Part shown: in pieces, positions 11,068 through 20,257 of the stretch | How positions within the stretch are numbered: position 1 is the first letter of the stretch | How the letters are laid out: each line of letters begins with the position of its first letter | Program-made: the position numbers and the translations under genes | Notes under the pieces: model-generated | What the model was told of the DNA's origin: nothing | Databases searched by the model: none | The model's input: the letters and a program-made list of their open reading frames with translations, nothing else | From: Cryptomeria japonica | Lineage: Eukaryota > Streptophyta > Pinopsida > Cupressales > Cupressaceae | Assembly (NCBI RefSeq): GCF_030272615.1 | Contig: NC_081412.1 | Coordinates: 341,123,370-341,187,369 of the forward strand | DNA: 64,000 nt | Direction of reading: 5' to 3'

Positions 11068-14000
11068 ATGCCCAATAGACTAAATAAGGACAAAAATAAA
11101 AAGATACAGAGTGACGAATGGGAAGTGGTACAAACCGCATTGAATCTCAGACAACAGATAGAACGAAGGCGTAGGCTAAGGCAACTTGCCGAGGGACGAC
11201 CGACCGAGGGCTTGCCCGAAGGGAACCCAGGAGGTGTCACGGAGGTTGCGGAGGCAGAGATAGACGGAGAGAACTACACTGTCTACACTGTTGTAGGGCT
11301 GCCAGAAGGAGTCACGGAGGGTGCCGAAGGAGAACTCTACAGTTCGCCAGAATACCACCGTAGGTTAAGAAGCTGCGAAGAGTTGGTGGAACAAACAAGG
11401 CTAAGTCTAAACCTAATCGACGCTACCAGAGACTTGCTAAAGAATTTGTCCATTTCAGAGGACAACCGGAGGGAGACAACGGAAGGTGACGGTACGACCG
11501 AAGGTGCCGAGGGAGCGCAAGGGTACCGTACAGGAGGCAATTTGTTTGGTTCGGTGTCAGCAACTTTTTCCGGAGGACCCACGAGTGGAGGTTCAGTTGC
11601 AGGAGGCGGAGGATCGCCAGGTACAAGCACACAAGGAATTAGAGGAGCGAGACCCAGCGGTGGGATGGCGAGCAAACAAAAATTGCCAAAGTTCACAGGG
11701 GAGGGCAAGGAAGACCCCTTACGGCACTGCCGTACATGTGAAACCATTTGGTTCGCCAACGAAGTAACAGACCAGGATGACTGGGTACAGCAGTTCCCAG
11801 CCACGTTACGAGGAGTTGCCATAGATTGGTACTCCGATGTGGACAAGCAAAAAGTGGCCACGTGGGCCAATCTACAGAAGGAATTCACGGGGGAGTTTCG
11901 GTTGCTCCGTGATGACAATGAAATTGTAACAGAGATATACAGTACCAAACAAGGTACCAGGGAGATAGTACGGGCATACAGTCGGAGGCTGAAAGAACTC
12001 TTGGGTAAAATGGAAAGCCAACCCGCAGATGGATTGAAGAAACGATGGTTCGTTGAAGGGTTGAAATCCTCCCTATGGAGGAAGATGAAAATTGTACCCC
12101 CGACGTCATATGACGACGCTTATAATAGGGCGATGGACCTGGAGAGCGAACACAAAACATCAAAGAAGAAGAAAAGTAATAAATCCTCATCCGAGGATGA
12201 TGACTCTTCACAGGAAAGCAGCAGCGACGACGAGGCTGGCAAACGGGTGCAAGCGCTCCAGAAAGACATGGAGCGAATGAGAAAAGAATTCAAAATAATG
12301 AGAAGCACTGGTCGGAACGAAGGGGACATATGGTGCAATGAGTGCAAAGAGGAAGGGCACACAAAGGGTACTTGCCAAAAGAAGGCATTTTGCGAGATTT
12401 GCCAAGTGATGGGACACTCCACCAAGGAGTGCCCATACAACATGAAAACCCGAAGTACGCAAATGAACCAGGTGCTGTTCACGGAGCAGGCCACAACATC
12501 CGCACCAGCGGGTATCGGCCAACATACTAACACAACGGCATCATCTGGAGGATACCGGGACAACAGACGCGGCGGCGAAAGGAATAGCAACAATAACAAT
12601 AACGGAAGCCATATCCAGTATGACGCCAAGGGCTGGCCAATTATCCAATGTAGGGTCTGTAATCAGTGGGGGCACTTCGCCCGTGATTGCACGAAGGAAG
12701 CCACCCCTCAGCACCTCTGCCGTTGGTGTGGGCCAGGCGACCATGAGGACGCAAATTGCCCGCAGGCAGGGGTTAATCTCTTCAACATTGAGAAGGCTGA
12801 GAAGACTGGTGAGAAAGAAGTACTGGCGATCACCTCGACCCAGACGAAAAAAGCCACTTATCCCGACCCCCGTACGGAGAAGGAGAGATTATGGGAGGCA
12901 AAGGCCAATATTGAACGTGAGATGACGACTGAACGATGGGACAACGAGGTGGCGAGTACATCATCCCGTACGGAAGCGGAAAATAACATCATTGGGCAAA
13001 TCTTGCAGATGGAGGTGCCGATAAAGGTAAAAGACCTTCTAGACTCTATGCCACAATTGAGGACTGCCATCCTCACCAATGTGCAAAGCACCGCAGCGTC
13101 GAGTGCACCACAGGTAGGGGTTCCCGCCACCGCATCGTCGAGTGCACCACAGGTAGGGGTTCCCGCCACCGCTTCGAAGAGTGCACCACAGGTGGAGGTT
13201 TCCGTTAGCCCTTCGACTGACCCGATGTTACTAGCCTTGAGCAGTGGTAGACACCCAGCTGTGGTAGAAATGGGTATCCGTGGGACCATTCTGAAGGACA
13301 CCATTGTGGACGGGGGATCTGGGGTGAATGTACTACCAGAAGAAACATGGAAGCGGCTGGGGAAGCCCACCCTATGGCCACCCACATTCAACCTGGTGGG
13401 AGCGGACCAACACGGCATTAAGCCACTCGGGCTGTTGATGGCCCAGCAAGTGACAATTGGTACGCAACCATTCCTGTTAGATTTTGTGGTTATTCCCTTG
13501 AAGAAGAAAGGCTATGACGCCATCCTGGGGAGAGCGTGGTTGATCAACGCAAGGGTAAACCACAACTGGAAGAAAAATACACTTTCCATGGAGAAGGGAG
13601 GGCGGAAATATACCATTGACCTACACACCCAAGATGTTGGTGAAGAGCTTGCCTCTTCCGACTCGGACTCAGAGGACTCTAATAAAGGGGAAGGGGGTCC
13701 CGTTGAAAGCAAGGGCAAGAACGCGATGGAGTCGAACAGTGAAGGGGTGCTCGAATTGGAGGGATGTTCTGAAGATGAGGTATGCTCACTTAATGGGCTC
13801 TTCCACTGGCAAATGGAGGATTATGAAATGTTCCAAAGCTACAGGCTCAAAGTAGAGGAACTAGATGAACCAACAGAGGTGTACTTGCCGGAATACAAAG
13901 AATATTGGAAGGGAGATGCCCCAAACCCTGGCGACGTAGATAATCCGAAGAGTGTTGGCAACGATTGGAACCCTGTGTGGAAGACCGCAGTCTTCAAAAT

Positions 14001-14271
14001 CTTTATTATTCTTCTTCTTCTTATGTACGGGAAGGAGACCGTGGTCCCTGTAGAATTTGTGGTTCCAGGTCTTCGGATGGCCATGGAAAATAAACTTGCC
14101 ACCAATAGGTTCAAATTGAAACCCTACCACGAGAAGCGCGTAGGGGACCCAAGAGGCCGGGCAGGCGACTCGCCAGGCACAGGACCAAAACGGGAGACTC
14201 TCGGGCGTGGAAAACCGAGAAGGATGAAGGGCAATCCCAGAGATAGGGGACCCGAGTTGACGACTCTCTAA
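11068..14271 (+). CDS. Fused Gag-protease-integrase-tail polyprotein of element B (1067 aa, open)
   Basis: The first ~200 residues are charged and Gly-rich. A retrotransposon Gag domain follows (~205-345), then a Lys/Ser-rich acidic linker. Four CCHC zinc knuckles begin at Cys423, Cys442, Cys528 and Cys551, and a 13-residue Ala-Pro-Gln-Val repeat lies near 675-715. An aspartic protease has its catalytic D-G-G-S at Asp748. After the conserved D-W-N-P-V-W-K-T-A-V-F-K-I-F segment, where A continues into RT, the protein jumps through a short Ile/Leu run to M-Y-G-K-E, part of the integrase C-terminal region. It ends in an Arg/Gly/Pro-rich tail. The frame is fully open. C and D carry the same fusion, so it is ancestral to all three rather than a chance deletion in B. 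Confidence 0.88.
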   Translation: MPNRLNKDKNKKIQSDEWEVVQTALNLRQQIERRRRLRQLAEGRPTEGLPEGNPGGVTEVAEAEIDGENYTVYTVVGLPEGVTEGAEGELYSSPEYHRRLRSCEELVEQTRLSLNLIDATRDLLKNLSISEDNRRETTEGDGTTEGAEGAQGYRTGGNLFGSVSATFSGGPTSGGSVAGGGGSPGTSTQGIRGARPSGGMASKQKLPKFTGEGKEDPLRHCRTCETIWFANEVTDQDDWVQQFPATLRGVAIDWYSDVDKQKVATWANLQKEFTGEFRLLRDDNEIVTEIYSTKQGTREIVRAYSRRLKELLGKMESQPADGLKKRWFVEGLKSSLWRKMKIVPPTSYDDAYNRAMDLESEHKTSKKKKSNKSSSEDDDSSQESSSDDEAGKRVQALQKDMERMRKEFKIMRSTGRNEGDIWCNECKEEGHTKGTCQKKAFCEICQVMGHSTKECPYNMKTRSTQMNQVLFTEQATTSAPAGIGQHTNTTASSGGYRDNRRGGERNSNNNNNGSHIQYDAKGWPIIQCRVCNQWGHFARDCTKEATPQHLCRWCGPGDHEDANCPQAGVNLFNIEKAEKTGEKEVLAITSTQTKKATYPDPRTEKERLWEAKANIEREMTTERWDNEVASTSSRTEAENNIIGQILQMEVPIKVKDLLDSMPQLRTAILTNVQSTAASSAPQVGVPATASSSAPQVGVPATASKSAPQVEVSVSPSTDPMLLALSSGRHPAVVEMGIRGTILKDTIVDGGSGVNVLPEETWKRLGKPTLWPPTFNLVGADQHGIKPLGLLMAQQVTIGTQPFLLDFVVIPLKKKGYDAILGRAWLINARVNHNWKKNTLSMEKGGRKYTIDLHTQDVGEELASSDSDSEDSNKGEGGPVESKGKNAMESNSEGVLELEGCSEDEVCSLNGLFHWQMEDYEMFQSYRLKVEELDEPTEVYLPEYKEYWKGDAPNPGDVDNPKSVGNDWNPVWKTAVFKIFIILLLLMYGKETVVPVEFVVPGLRMAMENKLATNRFKLKPYHEKRVGDPRGRAGDSPGTGPKRETLGRGKPRRMKGNPRDRGPELTTL

Positions 14272-14371
14272 GACAACTAAATTAGGAGATGAAAAAAAAG
14301 AAAAAAGAATGGTCGTATGACAGGCGACCATACGGTCAAAAAAATTTATATATATAAAAAATAAAAAGAAC

Positions 14372-14692
14372 GGACCACCGTGCGGTGGGCCACCGGTGGT
14401 GGTAACATCGACGGGGACCACCGTGCGGTGGGCCACCGGCGGTGGTAACATCGACGGCGACCACCGTGCGGTGGTAACACCGACGGCGACCACCGTGCGG
14501 TGGGCCACCGGCGATGGTAACACCGTACGGTGGTAACACCGACGGCGACCACCGTGCGGTGGGCCACCGGCCATGGTAACACCGTACGGTGGTAACACCG
14601 ACGTTGACCACCGTGCGGTGGGCCACCGGCGATGGTAACACCGTACGGTGGACACCGGCGGTGGTAACCACCGTCGTGCGGTGGCACCTGCA
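14372..14692 (+). repeat. Palindrome array in element B (CCACCGTGCGGTGG/CCACCGTACGGTGG)
   Basis: A dense tandem array of CCACCG(TG/TA)CGGTGG units alternates with GGCCACCGGCG(G/A)TGG and GGTAACACCGACGGCGA blocks, giving a higher-order period of roughly 60-65 bp. Each unit is self-complementary, so the transcript or single strand could fold into serial hairpins. It starts about 100 bp after the end of the gag fusion ORF. Related arrays sit at the same place in A, C and D. Confidence 0.88.
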
Positions 14693-15052
14693 ACTACAAA
14701 GCCCGCACAACGCTGAAAACGCACGCAAAGATTAAGACGCACAACCACGCAGCCACTCTGTCGTCAGTGGTTCGCCGTACGGTGGAGGGGTGTTGACGAC
14801 ACGGGAAGGTGGCCGCACGATCGGAGGTGCCAATGCTGTTGTTGACCATACAGGGAGGTTGTATGGCCGGGGTGCCATCGGTGACATTACAGTGCCAACA
14901 ACAACCAAAAAAAAACGACGACCAGATTTAAAATGATTCGCTGGAGTTTGAAGCCAGGACACTGGAAATTCAGAGTGGAAAAGAAGGGTTTTTGGCATCT
15001 TAAAATATCACAGAAATGCTGTGCGCCATGGACTTTCGTATGGTTATGAGGG
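14693..15052 (+). other. Non-coding spacer of element B between the two arrays
   Basis: No ORF is supported. Segments with TTGTTGACCATACAGGGAGG and CACTGGAAATTCAGAG-like sequence also occur, inverted, in the spacers of C (34040-34290) and D (58870-59040). The block is therefore shared by the non-autonomous copies. Confidence 0.6.
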
Positions 15053-15630
15053 TTGTAAATTGGTGTTGGCGCCAACCACGCTGCCCCTCGACCCCGCTGG
15101 GGCATTGCCCCAGACCCCGCGAGGGGCGCTGCCCCTCGACCTCGCTGGGGCGTTGCCCCAGACCCCGCGAGGGGTGCTGCCCCTCGACCCCGCTGGGGGC
15201 GTTGCCCCCAGACCCCCAGTTTATTTTGAGCTATAGAATACCACGGGAAGTGTTGTGGTTGTAAATTGGTGTTGGCGGCAGGGGCGCTGCCCCTCGACCC
15301 CGCTGGGGGCGTTGCCCCCAGACCCCCAGTTTATTTTGAGCTATAGAATACCACGGGAAGTGTTGTGGTTGTAAATTGGTGTTGGCGGCGGGGGCGTTGC
15401 CCCAGGACCTCGCGAGGGGCGTTGCCCCTCGACCCCGCTGGGGCGCTGCCCCAGACCCTGCAAGGGGCGTTGCCCCTCGACCCCGCGGGGGCGCTGCCCC
15501 TCGACCCCGCTGGGGTGCTGCCCCAGACCCCGCGAGGGGCGCTGCCCCTCGACCTCGCTGGGGGCATTGCCCCCAGACCCCTAGTTTATTTTGAGCTACA
15601 GAATACCACGGGAAGTGTTCTGGTTGTCTG
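15053..15630 (+). repeat. GC-rich hairpin array of element B (GGGGCG(C/T)TGCCCC)
   Basis: Units such as GGGGCGCTGCCCCTCGACC and GGGGCGTTGCCCC recur through the block. A larger unit starting at TTGTAAATTGGTGTTGGCG is present three times (near 15053, 15269 and 15371). C (33850-33985) and D (58740-58820) have a single, shorter version, so the block expanded in B. GGGGCG...TGCCCC is self-complementary and could form stable stems. The long reading frames across it come from its bias, not from coding. Confidence 0.85.
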
Positions 15631-15679
15631 TACTGTGAGAAAGAAGCCTGCAGCTAAGCATTGGCGGGGAAGCCATAAG

Positions 15680-16318
15680 CTGTAGAGGGAGATGGATTTG
15701 GAGGTTGAGAACAAACAGAGTTCGAGGGAAGGCATTGCAAGTCCACGCAGTTGTATGACACCAGGGAGTTATTCAGTTCAGTTTTTAGCCTTTGGGGGGA
15801 GTGATGGAAGATTTGAGGTGTCTCCTAGCATTTGTGCCAGCGGATTGTGGCCACCTCCAGGCATGACTGGTACGCTTTGAGGAACTCGGAGTATGTCTCG
15901 GCTGGACGTGAGGTTGCCGTGGTGGATGCACAGAGGGCTCGGGAGGAGCTGACCACCAGGTTGGAGGCAATAGTCGCGTGAGACTTAGTTCAGCGTACCC
16001 AGGAGTTGGATGCCGGGAGAGCAGCACGGGTGGCTATCGAGGACAAATTGGCTAGGGAGATAGTATCATTTGAGTAGCAGTTGGTGGAACCTGAGACTGA
16101 AAAACATGTTTTGCAGACAAGTTTGGGTTAGGCACAAGAGGACTGTGCTGGCAAAGGAAGCAATATTGGTGAAATCCGCACTGGAGCATCGGATGGTAGC
16201 AGAAAAGGGTTTTCAGGCGAGGACGCAGCAAGTGTATAAGATCCGGGCCCGACTGGCGTCAGGAGTTCCTGTCGTTCATCTCTATTTTGTATTAAGTCGT
16301 CGGAGTCGACTTCTTTTC
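15680..16318 (+). pseudogene. Remnant of the accessory coiled-coil ORF in element B
   Basis: The translated frames, with several stops and shifts, give an Ala/Glu/Arg heptad pattern (A-R-E-E-L-T-T-R-L-E and Q-E-L-D-A-G-R-A-A-R) and end in T-Q-Q-V-Y-K-I-R-A-R-L-A. That matches the T-Q-Q-V-Y-E-L-R-A-R-L-A end of A's accessory ORF. The N-terminal globular domain is missing. It sits immediately before the polypurine tract, as in A. Confidence 0.6.
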
Positions 16319-16331
16319 TTGGGGGGGATGA
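16311..16331 (+). promoter_or_regulatory. Polypurine tract of element B
   Basis: A pyrimidine stretch is followed by GGGGGGGATGA directly before the 3' LTR at 16332. The G-run next to the LTR is the usual plus-strand priming signal. Confidence 0.8.
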
Positions 16332-16651
16332 TGTTGCCGGGAATAATCATTATGTTATGTTGTCATATTATGTTTATGTTGTCGTCGGTAATATTGAGTT
16401 ACGGTGGTCAGTTAGTTAGCCGACGGGTAGGTAGTTGGAGTCGCGACGGTTGTGTCGCACCCCTTCGGGTATTATATATTGTGTACCTTTTCTTCGAAGT
16501 AGGATCATGTTGGTCGTGTCAGATGTAATGTTATAAGCACTTATTGTACATGGACTGTGGAATTAATACAGAGGCTGGTTATTTAATGTATTTCCATTAT
16601 GGTCTGTGCATTTACTTTCTGCATTTAACCGTTTACCCGAGAGGGCAAACA
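16332..16651 (+). repeat. 3' LTR of element B (320 bp)
   Basis: It starts TGTTGCCGGGAATAATC and ends GGGCAAACA, followed by the TGAGC target duplication. It differs from the 5' LTR at two bases. Confidence 0.95.
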
Positions 16652-16656
16652 TGAGC

Positions 16657-18991
16657 CACCCCCACCCGAGAATGGCGTCATATCCCTTCTGCTTCAGGGG
16701 GATTACTACAAAATCCAGCACGAATGGCTGCGTGCCAACCATCACCTGCTGGCCCATGAGGGTACCAAGGGGTTTAATCCCGTGTTGGTCCGCCCCTAGT
16801 AGGTTGAAGGTAGGGGGCCACAACGTTGGCTTTCCCAATTTTTTCCATGTCGCTTCTGGGAGTACATTTACTTCTGACCCTCCATCCACAATAGTGTCTG
16901 TCAAGGTAGTCCCCAGTATACCCATTTCTACCACCGCCGGGTGGCGTCCGCTGTTGACTACCAACAACATGGGGTCGACCGCGGGGCTCACGACCTCCCT
17001 AAACACGGGGTCGGTTGTGGGGCTCACGACCTCCCTCGTTTTTACTTGTGGGGTTACAGAGTTTAAGATAGCCGTTTTTAGCTGCGGCATGGTCTCCAGG
17101 AGGTTTTGAATTCTCACGGGTACCTCTACCTGCAATATTTGCCGTAAGATTTCCTCTTCTCCCCTCGTCTATGGTGGACTTGCTGTCTGGTGGCTGTTCT
17201 GTCCTTGTGTGGCCATTTCCTTTGTGATCTCGTCTCTGGCCTCCCGCACTCTCTTGGTCTCCGTGTGGGGATTTGGGTAGGCAATCTTTTTAGCCTGCGC
17301 CCTTGTGATTGCCAACACTTCTGCCTTCGTAGGTTCTATGTTTAGAAGGTTTACACCAGGCTTCGGGCAATTTGCGTCCTCATGGTCGCCTGGCCCGCAC
17401 CATCGGCAGAGGTGCTGAGGGTTGGCTTCCTTCGTGCAATCGCGAGCGAAGTGTCCCTACTGATTGCAGGCCCTACACTGAATCATTGGCCGGCCCTTGG
17501 CGTCATACTGGATCCGGTTTCTGTTATTGTTATTGTTATTGATATTATTTCTTCCGCCGCTGCGTCTATTATCCCGGTATCCTCCAGATGATGCCGTTGT
17601 GTTAGTTTGTTGGCCCATACCCGCTGGTGCGGATGTTGTAACTTGCTCCCTGAACAACACCTGTTCATTTGCGTGCTTCGGGTTTTCATGTTGTATGGGC
17701 ACTCCTTGGTGGAGTGTCCCATCACTTGGCAAATCTCATAGAATGCCTTCTTCGGGCAAGTACCCTTTGTGTGCCCCTCCTCTTTGCACTCAGTGCACCA
17801 TATGTCTCCTTCGGTCCGACTAGTGCTTCTCATTGTTTTGAATTCCCTTCTCATTCGCTCCATGTCTTTCTGGAGCGCTTGCACCCGTTTGCCAGCCTCG
17901 CTGTTGCTGCTGCTTTCCTGTGACGAGTCATCCTCCTCGGACGAGCTATCCTTCTTCTTCTTTTTCTTCGATGTCTTGGTCTCGCTCTCGAGATCCATCC
18001 CTCTATTGTATGTGTCTTCGTATGATGTAGGTGGAACGATTTTCATCTTCTTTCGGAGGGAACACTTTAATCCCTCCACGAACCATCGCTTTTTCAACCC
18101 ATCTGCTGGTTGACTCTCCATTTTTCCCAGTAGTTCCTTCAGCCGCCGACTATAAGCTCACACTGTCTCGTTCTTATTCTATTTCGTTCCATAGGTCTTG
18201 GCGACTATTTCGTTGTCATCTCTCAGGAGACGAAACTCTATCCCAAACTCCTTCTTCAGGTCGGGCCATGTGCTGACTTTAGCTTTGTCCATAGCTGAAT
18301 ACCAGTCTATGGCCACTCCCCTCAAGGTTGCTGGGAATTGTGTTACCCATTCATCTTGATCGGTAACACCGTTTGCTGACCATATGGTTTCGCACGTTCG
18401 ACAATGGCGAACGGGATCCTCCTTCCCGTCGCCATTAAACTTTGGTAGTTTCTGTTTACCTGCCATTGATGGGGGTCGTCTCCCCTGCGGTGGCTGTTGC
18501 TGTGTCTGAGCCCCTGTGCCGCTTCCTCCAGCGCCTGTGGTGTGTCCTGCGTGGGTGACTGGTGGTACCATGTTCTGCTTGCCGTGCGTCGCACCTACAG
18601 TCGTACGGTTGCCCTCCCCTTTGGTCTCACCCACGCCCACTCCTGGTTCTCGTTGGTGATCTTCACTCCATGGTGTAAGGGATAAGTTTCTAAACTGATC
18701 CCGGGTCTCCTCGACTAGATTTCGCCTTAACCTTGTTTCTTCCAGAAACTCTTCGTGGCTCCGCGTCCTACGATGCTCTGGCGACGTGTAGAAATTTCCG
18801 TCGGCTTCTGCACCCTCCGTGACACCTCCTTGGTTCCCCTTGGGCCACCCTTCGGCAGGTCGTCCTTCGGCAAGTTGCCTCAGCCTTCATCTACGTTCTA
18901 CTTGCTGTTCCAGAATCAAGGCCCTCTGCGCGGTCTCCCACTCGTCCATTTCTGCTTTTTTATTTCTATCTTTATTCAATAGGTTGGGCAT
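16657..18991 (-). pseudogene. gag and N-terminal protease of element A
   Basis: The frame starts at ATG 18991 (M-P-N-L-L-N-K) and shows the same layout as B: charged N-terminus, Gag domain (R-G-V-A-I-D-W-Y motif), four CCHC knuckles, then protease with D-G-G-S near 16880. It ends where B is inserted at 16656; the continuation is at 10194. Damage includes a TGA near the N-terminus, TAG at 18179-18181 with a second stop just downstream, a one-base deletion near 17693, a stop in the third knuckle (N-Q-stop-G-H-F, 17459) and a stop near 17170. Gag packages the element's RNA; this copy cannot. Confidence 0.85.
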
Positions 18992-19111
18992 TAATTGTCG
19001 CACATTTCCATAACTCACAATACATAAATCAAAACATGTCTTTATTAATTCATTTCCTCCAATACAACTCGTGTCAATGACACTTTTATTTGAATATCAA
19101 AAGTTCAAGGT

Positions 19112-19376
19112 TCAATTCCCTCCTGGCCTGGTGCCATCTCGTTCCGTTTCCTGTTGGCTGTTCTCTTTGTAGCGTTGCAGGATTTGTTGTCGTCGCTCTT
19201 CCTGGGCAATCTCCTTCAGGCGGGCCTGTTGTGCCAGCGAGGCCTGTGCAAGCAACCGGGGGAGGTGGTTCATCAACCGGTTTACTGCCGGGCTAACCTC
19301 CAACGCTGTCCACACGGCACTTGGTGGGATTTCCACCTCCGCCGCCTCTCGTCGGATGTAGGTCTGGATGGCCAAC
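19112..19376 (-). pseudogene. Truncated small ORF upstream of gag in element A
   Basis: The frame reads A-I-Q-T-Y-I-R-R-E-A-A-E onward to a natural TGA at 19112-19114, matching the ORF at 10579-10956 in B. Its first ~40 codons, the primer site and most of the 5' LTR are deleted. The upstream sequence is therefore LTR, and the apparent Met start within it is not real. Confidence 0.65.
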
Positions 19377-19377
19377 T

Positions 19378-19474
19378 GTCGCACCGCAACTACCACCGCT
19401 CGGCTGCCAACTAACAAACCCAATTACAACTTAATTAACTAGTTGTATTCTCGTATACAATAATGTGGCTAACA
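19378..19474 (-). repeat. Truncated 5' LTR of element A (97 bp)
   Basis: It matches the outer 97 bp of the 3' LTR with a few substitutions and ends GTGGCTAACA at 19474, next to the ATCCC duplication. The inner ~165 bp of the LTR are missing. Confidence 0.9.
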
Positions 19475-19479
19475 ATCCC

Positions 19480-19518
19480 TGAACAAAACAGATATCTTAT
19501 TATTATCTCTTTGAATCA
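19480..19518. repeat. Left terminal repeat of old element R, second part
   Basis: It continues the copy cut at 3549. GAACAAAACAGATATCTTAT is also at 21491-21510 in the uninterrupted right copy. The two copies diverge after CTCTTTGAA. Confidence 0.75.
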
Positions 19519-20257
19519 TTGACAAAATTCAACACAGAAAAGAAAGAAAAACATTTCAAGAACTGACAGAGACTCAGACTCTGTTTCTTGTCTCCGATCT
19601 TTTCGCTATCTCCCTCTATTCCCAACCACCTCCTATAAAACAACAGAAACCTCAACTAAAAATAGCTCCTAATTAAGCCGACAACTAACCGCCAGATCAC
19701 TACACAAACACAAAAAGGGAACAAGCCAAAATTGTGCAGTTACGGAAGCAGCAGCCCAAAATTAGAAAGCTAAAAATAGTTATTCCTCTGCTCCACTGTC
19801 AAATCGTGGGAAATGGCTATTAAGCATCATCCTCCCCACCTTTGAAAAAATTTGAACCTCCTGGTTTTGAAGAGTTCGAACTGGAGAAGTTCAAGAGATT
19901 ACTAATATCAAAAAATATTCTTGTAACTTGAAGAATCAAGCCACGGTGTCCCCTTTCACCAAACTAGATGTATTTTCAAATCATCATATTTTTTCTTCTT
20001 TTGCTTCCAACCTCTTGTTAGGACAAAGATCCTCTTCCTCTGCTGATTTTCTCTTTTTTCAAATTTTCCAGCCCCTTGAAGGCATAATAGATCCCCTCCA
20101 CTGATAATCGTCATTGCTCTTTGCATCACTTCTACTAGCTGTTATTACATCATAATTGAACATATTTCTACTCTCTCCCTCTTGTTCCCTCCTTACAAAA
20201 GTGCTGATCTTCTACTCCTTTTTTATCACTAATAAGATTCTCCAAACATTCTTTTAG

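Larger units (their letters stand above)
10200..16651 (+). mobile_element. Element B: non-autonomous Gypsy element (gag-protease-integrase tail)
   Basis: Two 320-bp LTRs (10200-10519 and 16332-16651) differ at only two positions. They are flanked by the duplication TGAGC (10195-10199 and 16652-16656). B lies within the protease-coding part of A in the opposite orientation, and removing it rejoins A's reading frame region. The interior holds a degenerate tRNA-Asp-type primer site, a ~125-codon ORF, a 1067-codon gag-protease-integrase-tail ORF, palindrome and GC-hairpin arrays, and an accessory-ORF remnant. No RT or RNase H sequence is present, so it must have moved using enzymes supplied by a relative. 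Confidence 0.93.
3550..19474 (-). mobile_element. Element A: Ty3/Gypsy retrotransposon with accessory ORF, degenerate, interrupted by element B
   Basis: Both ends are TG...CA and are flanked by the 5-bp duplication ATCCC (3545-3549 and 19475-19479), so one integration event defines the element. Excluding nested B and its duplicated target, A is about 9.5 kb. On the minus strand the order is truncated 5' LTR, small ORF, gag with CCHC knuckles, protease, RT, RNase H, integrase, palindrome-rich spacer, accessory ORF, polypurine tract and 3' LTR. RT and integrase motifs place it in Ty3/Gypsy. The tRNA-Asp-type primer site of its relatives suggests the non-chromodomain Athila/Tat-like branch, which is inference. 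Several stops and frameshifts make it non-functional. Confidence 0.92.

Noticed and set aside
11337-13718. Large antisense frames opposite gag (for example 11337-11948 and 12858-13418)
   Set aside because: Mirror frames of a strongly coding strand; domain motifs are all on the sense strand.
14346-14748. Long frames encoding His/Arg/Trp- or Pro-rich repeats across the palindrome array of B (and likewise in C and D)
   Set aside because: Tandem palindromes keep all frames open on both strands; there is no conserved start, and frame and length differ between copies.
15016-15685. Pro/Arg/Leu-rich frames across the GC block of B
   Set aside because: Composition-driven frames through hairpin repeats; not kept in C or D.
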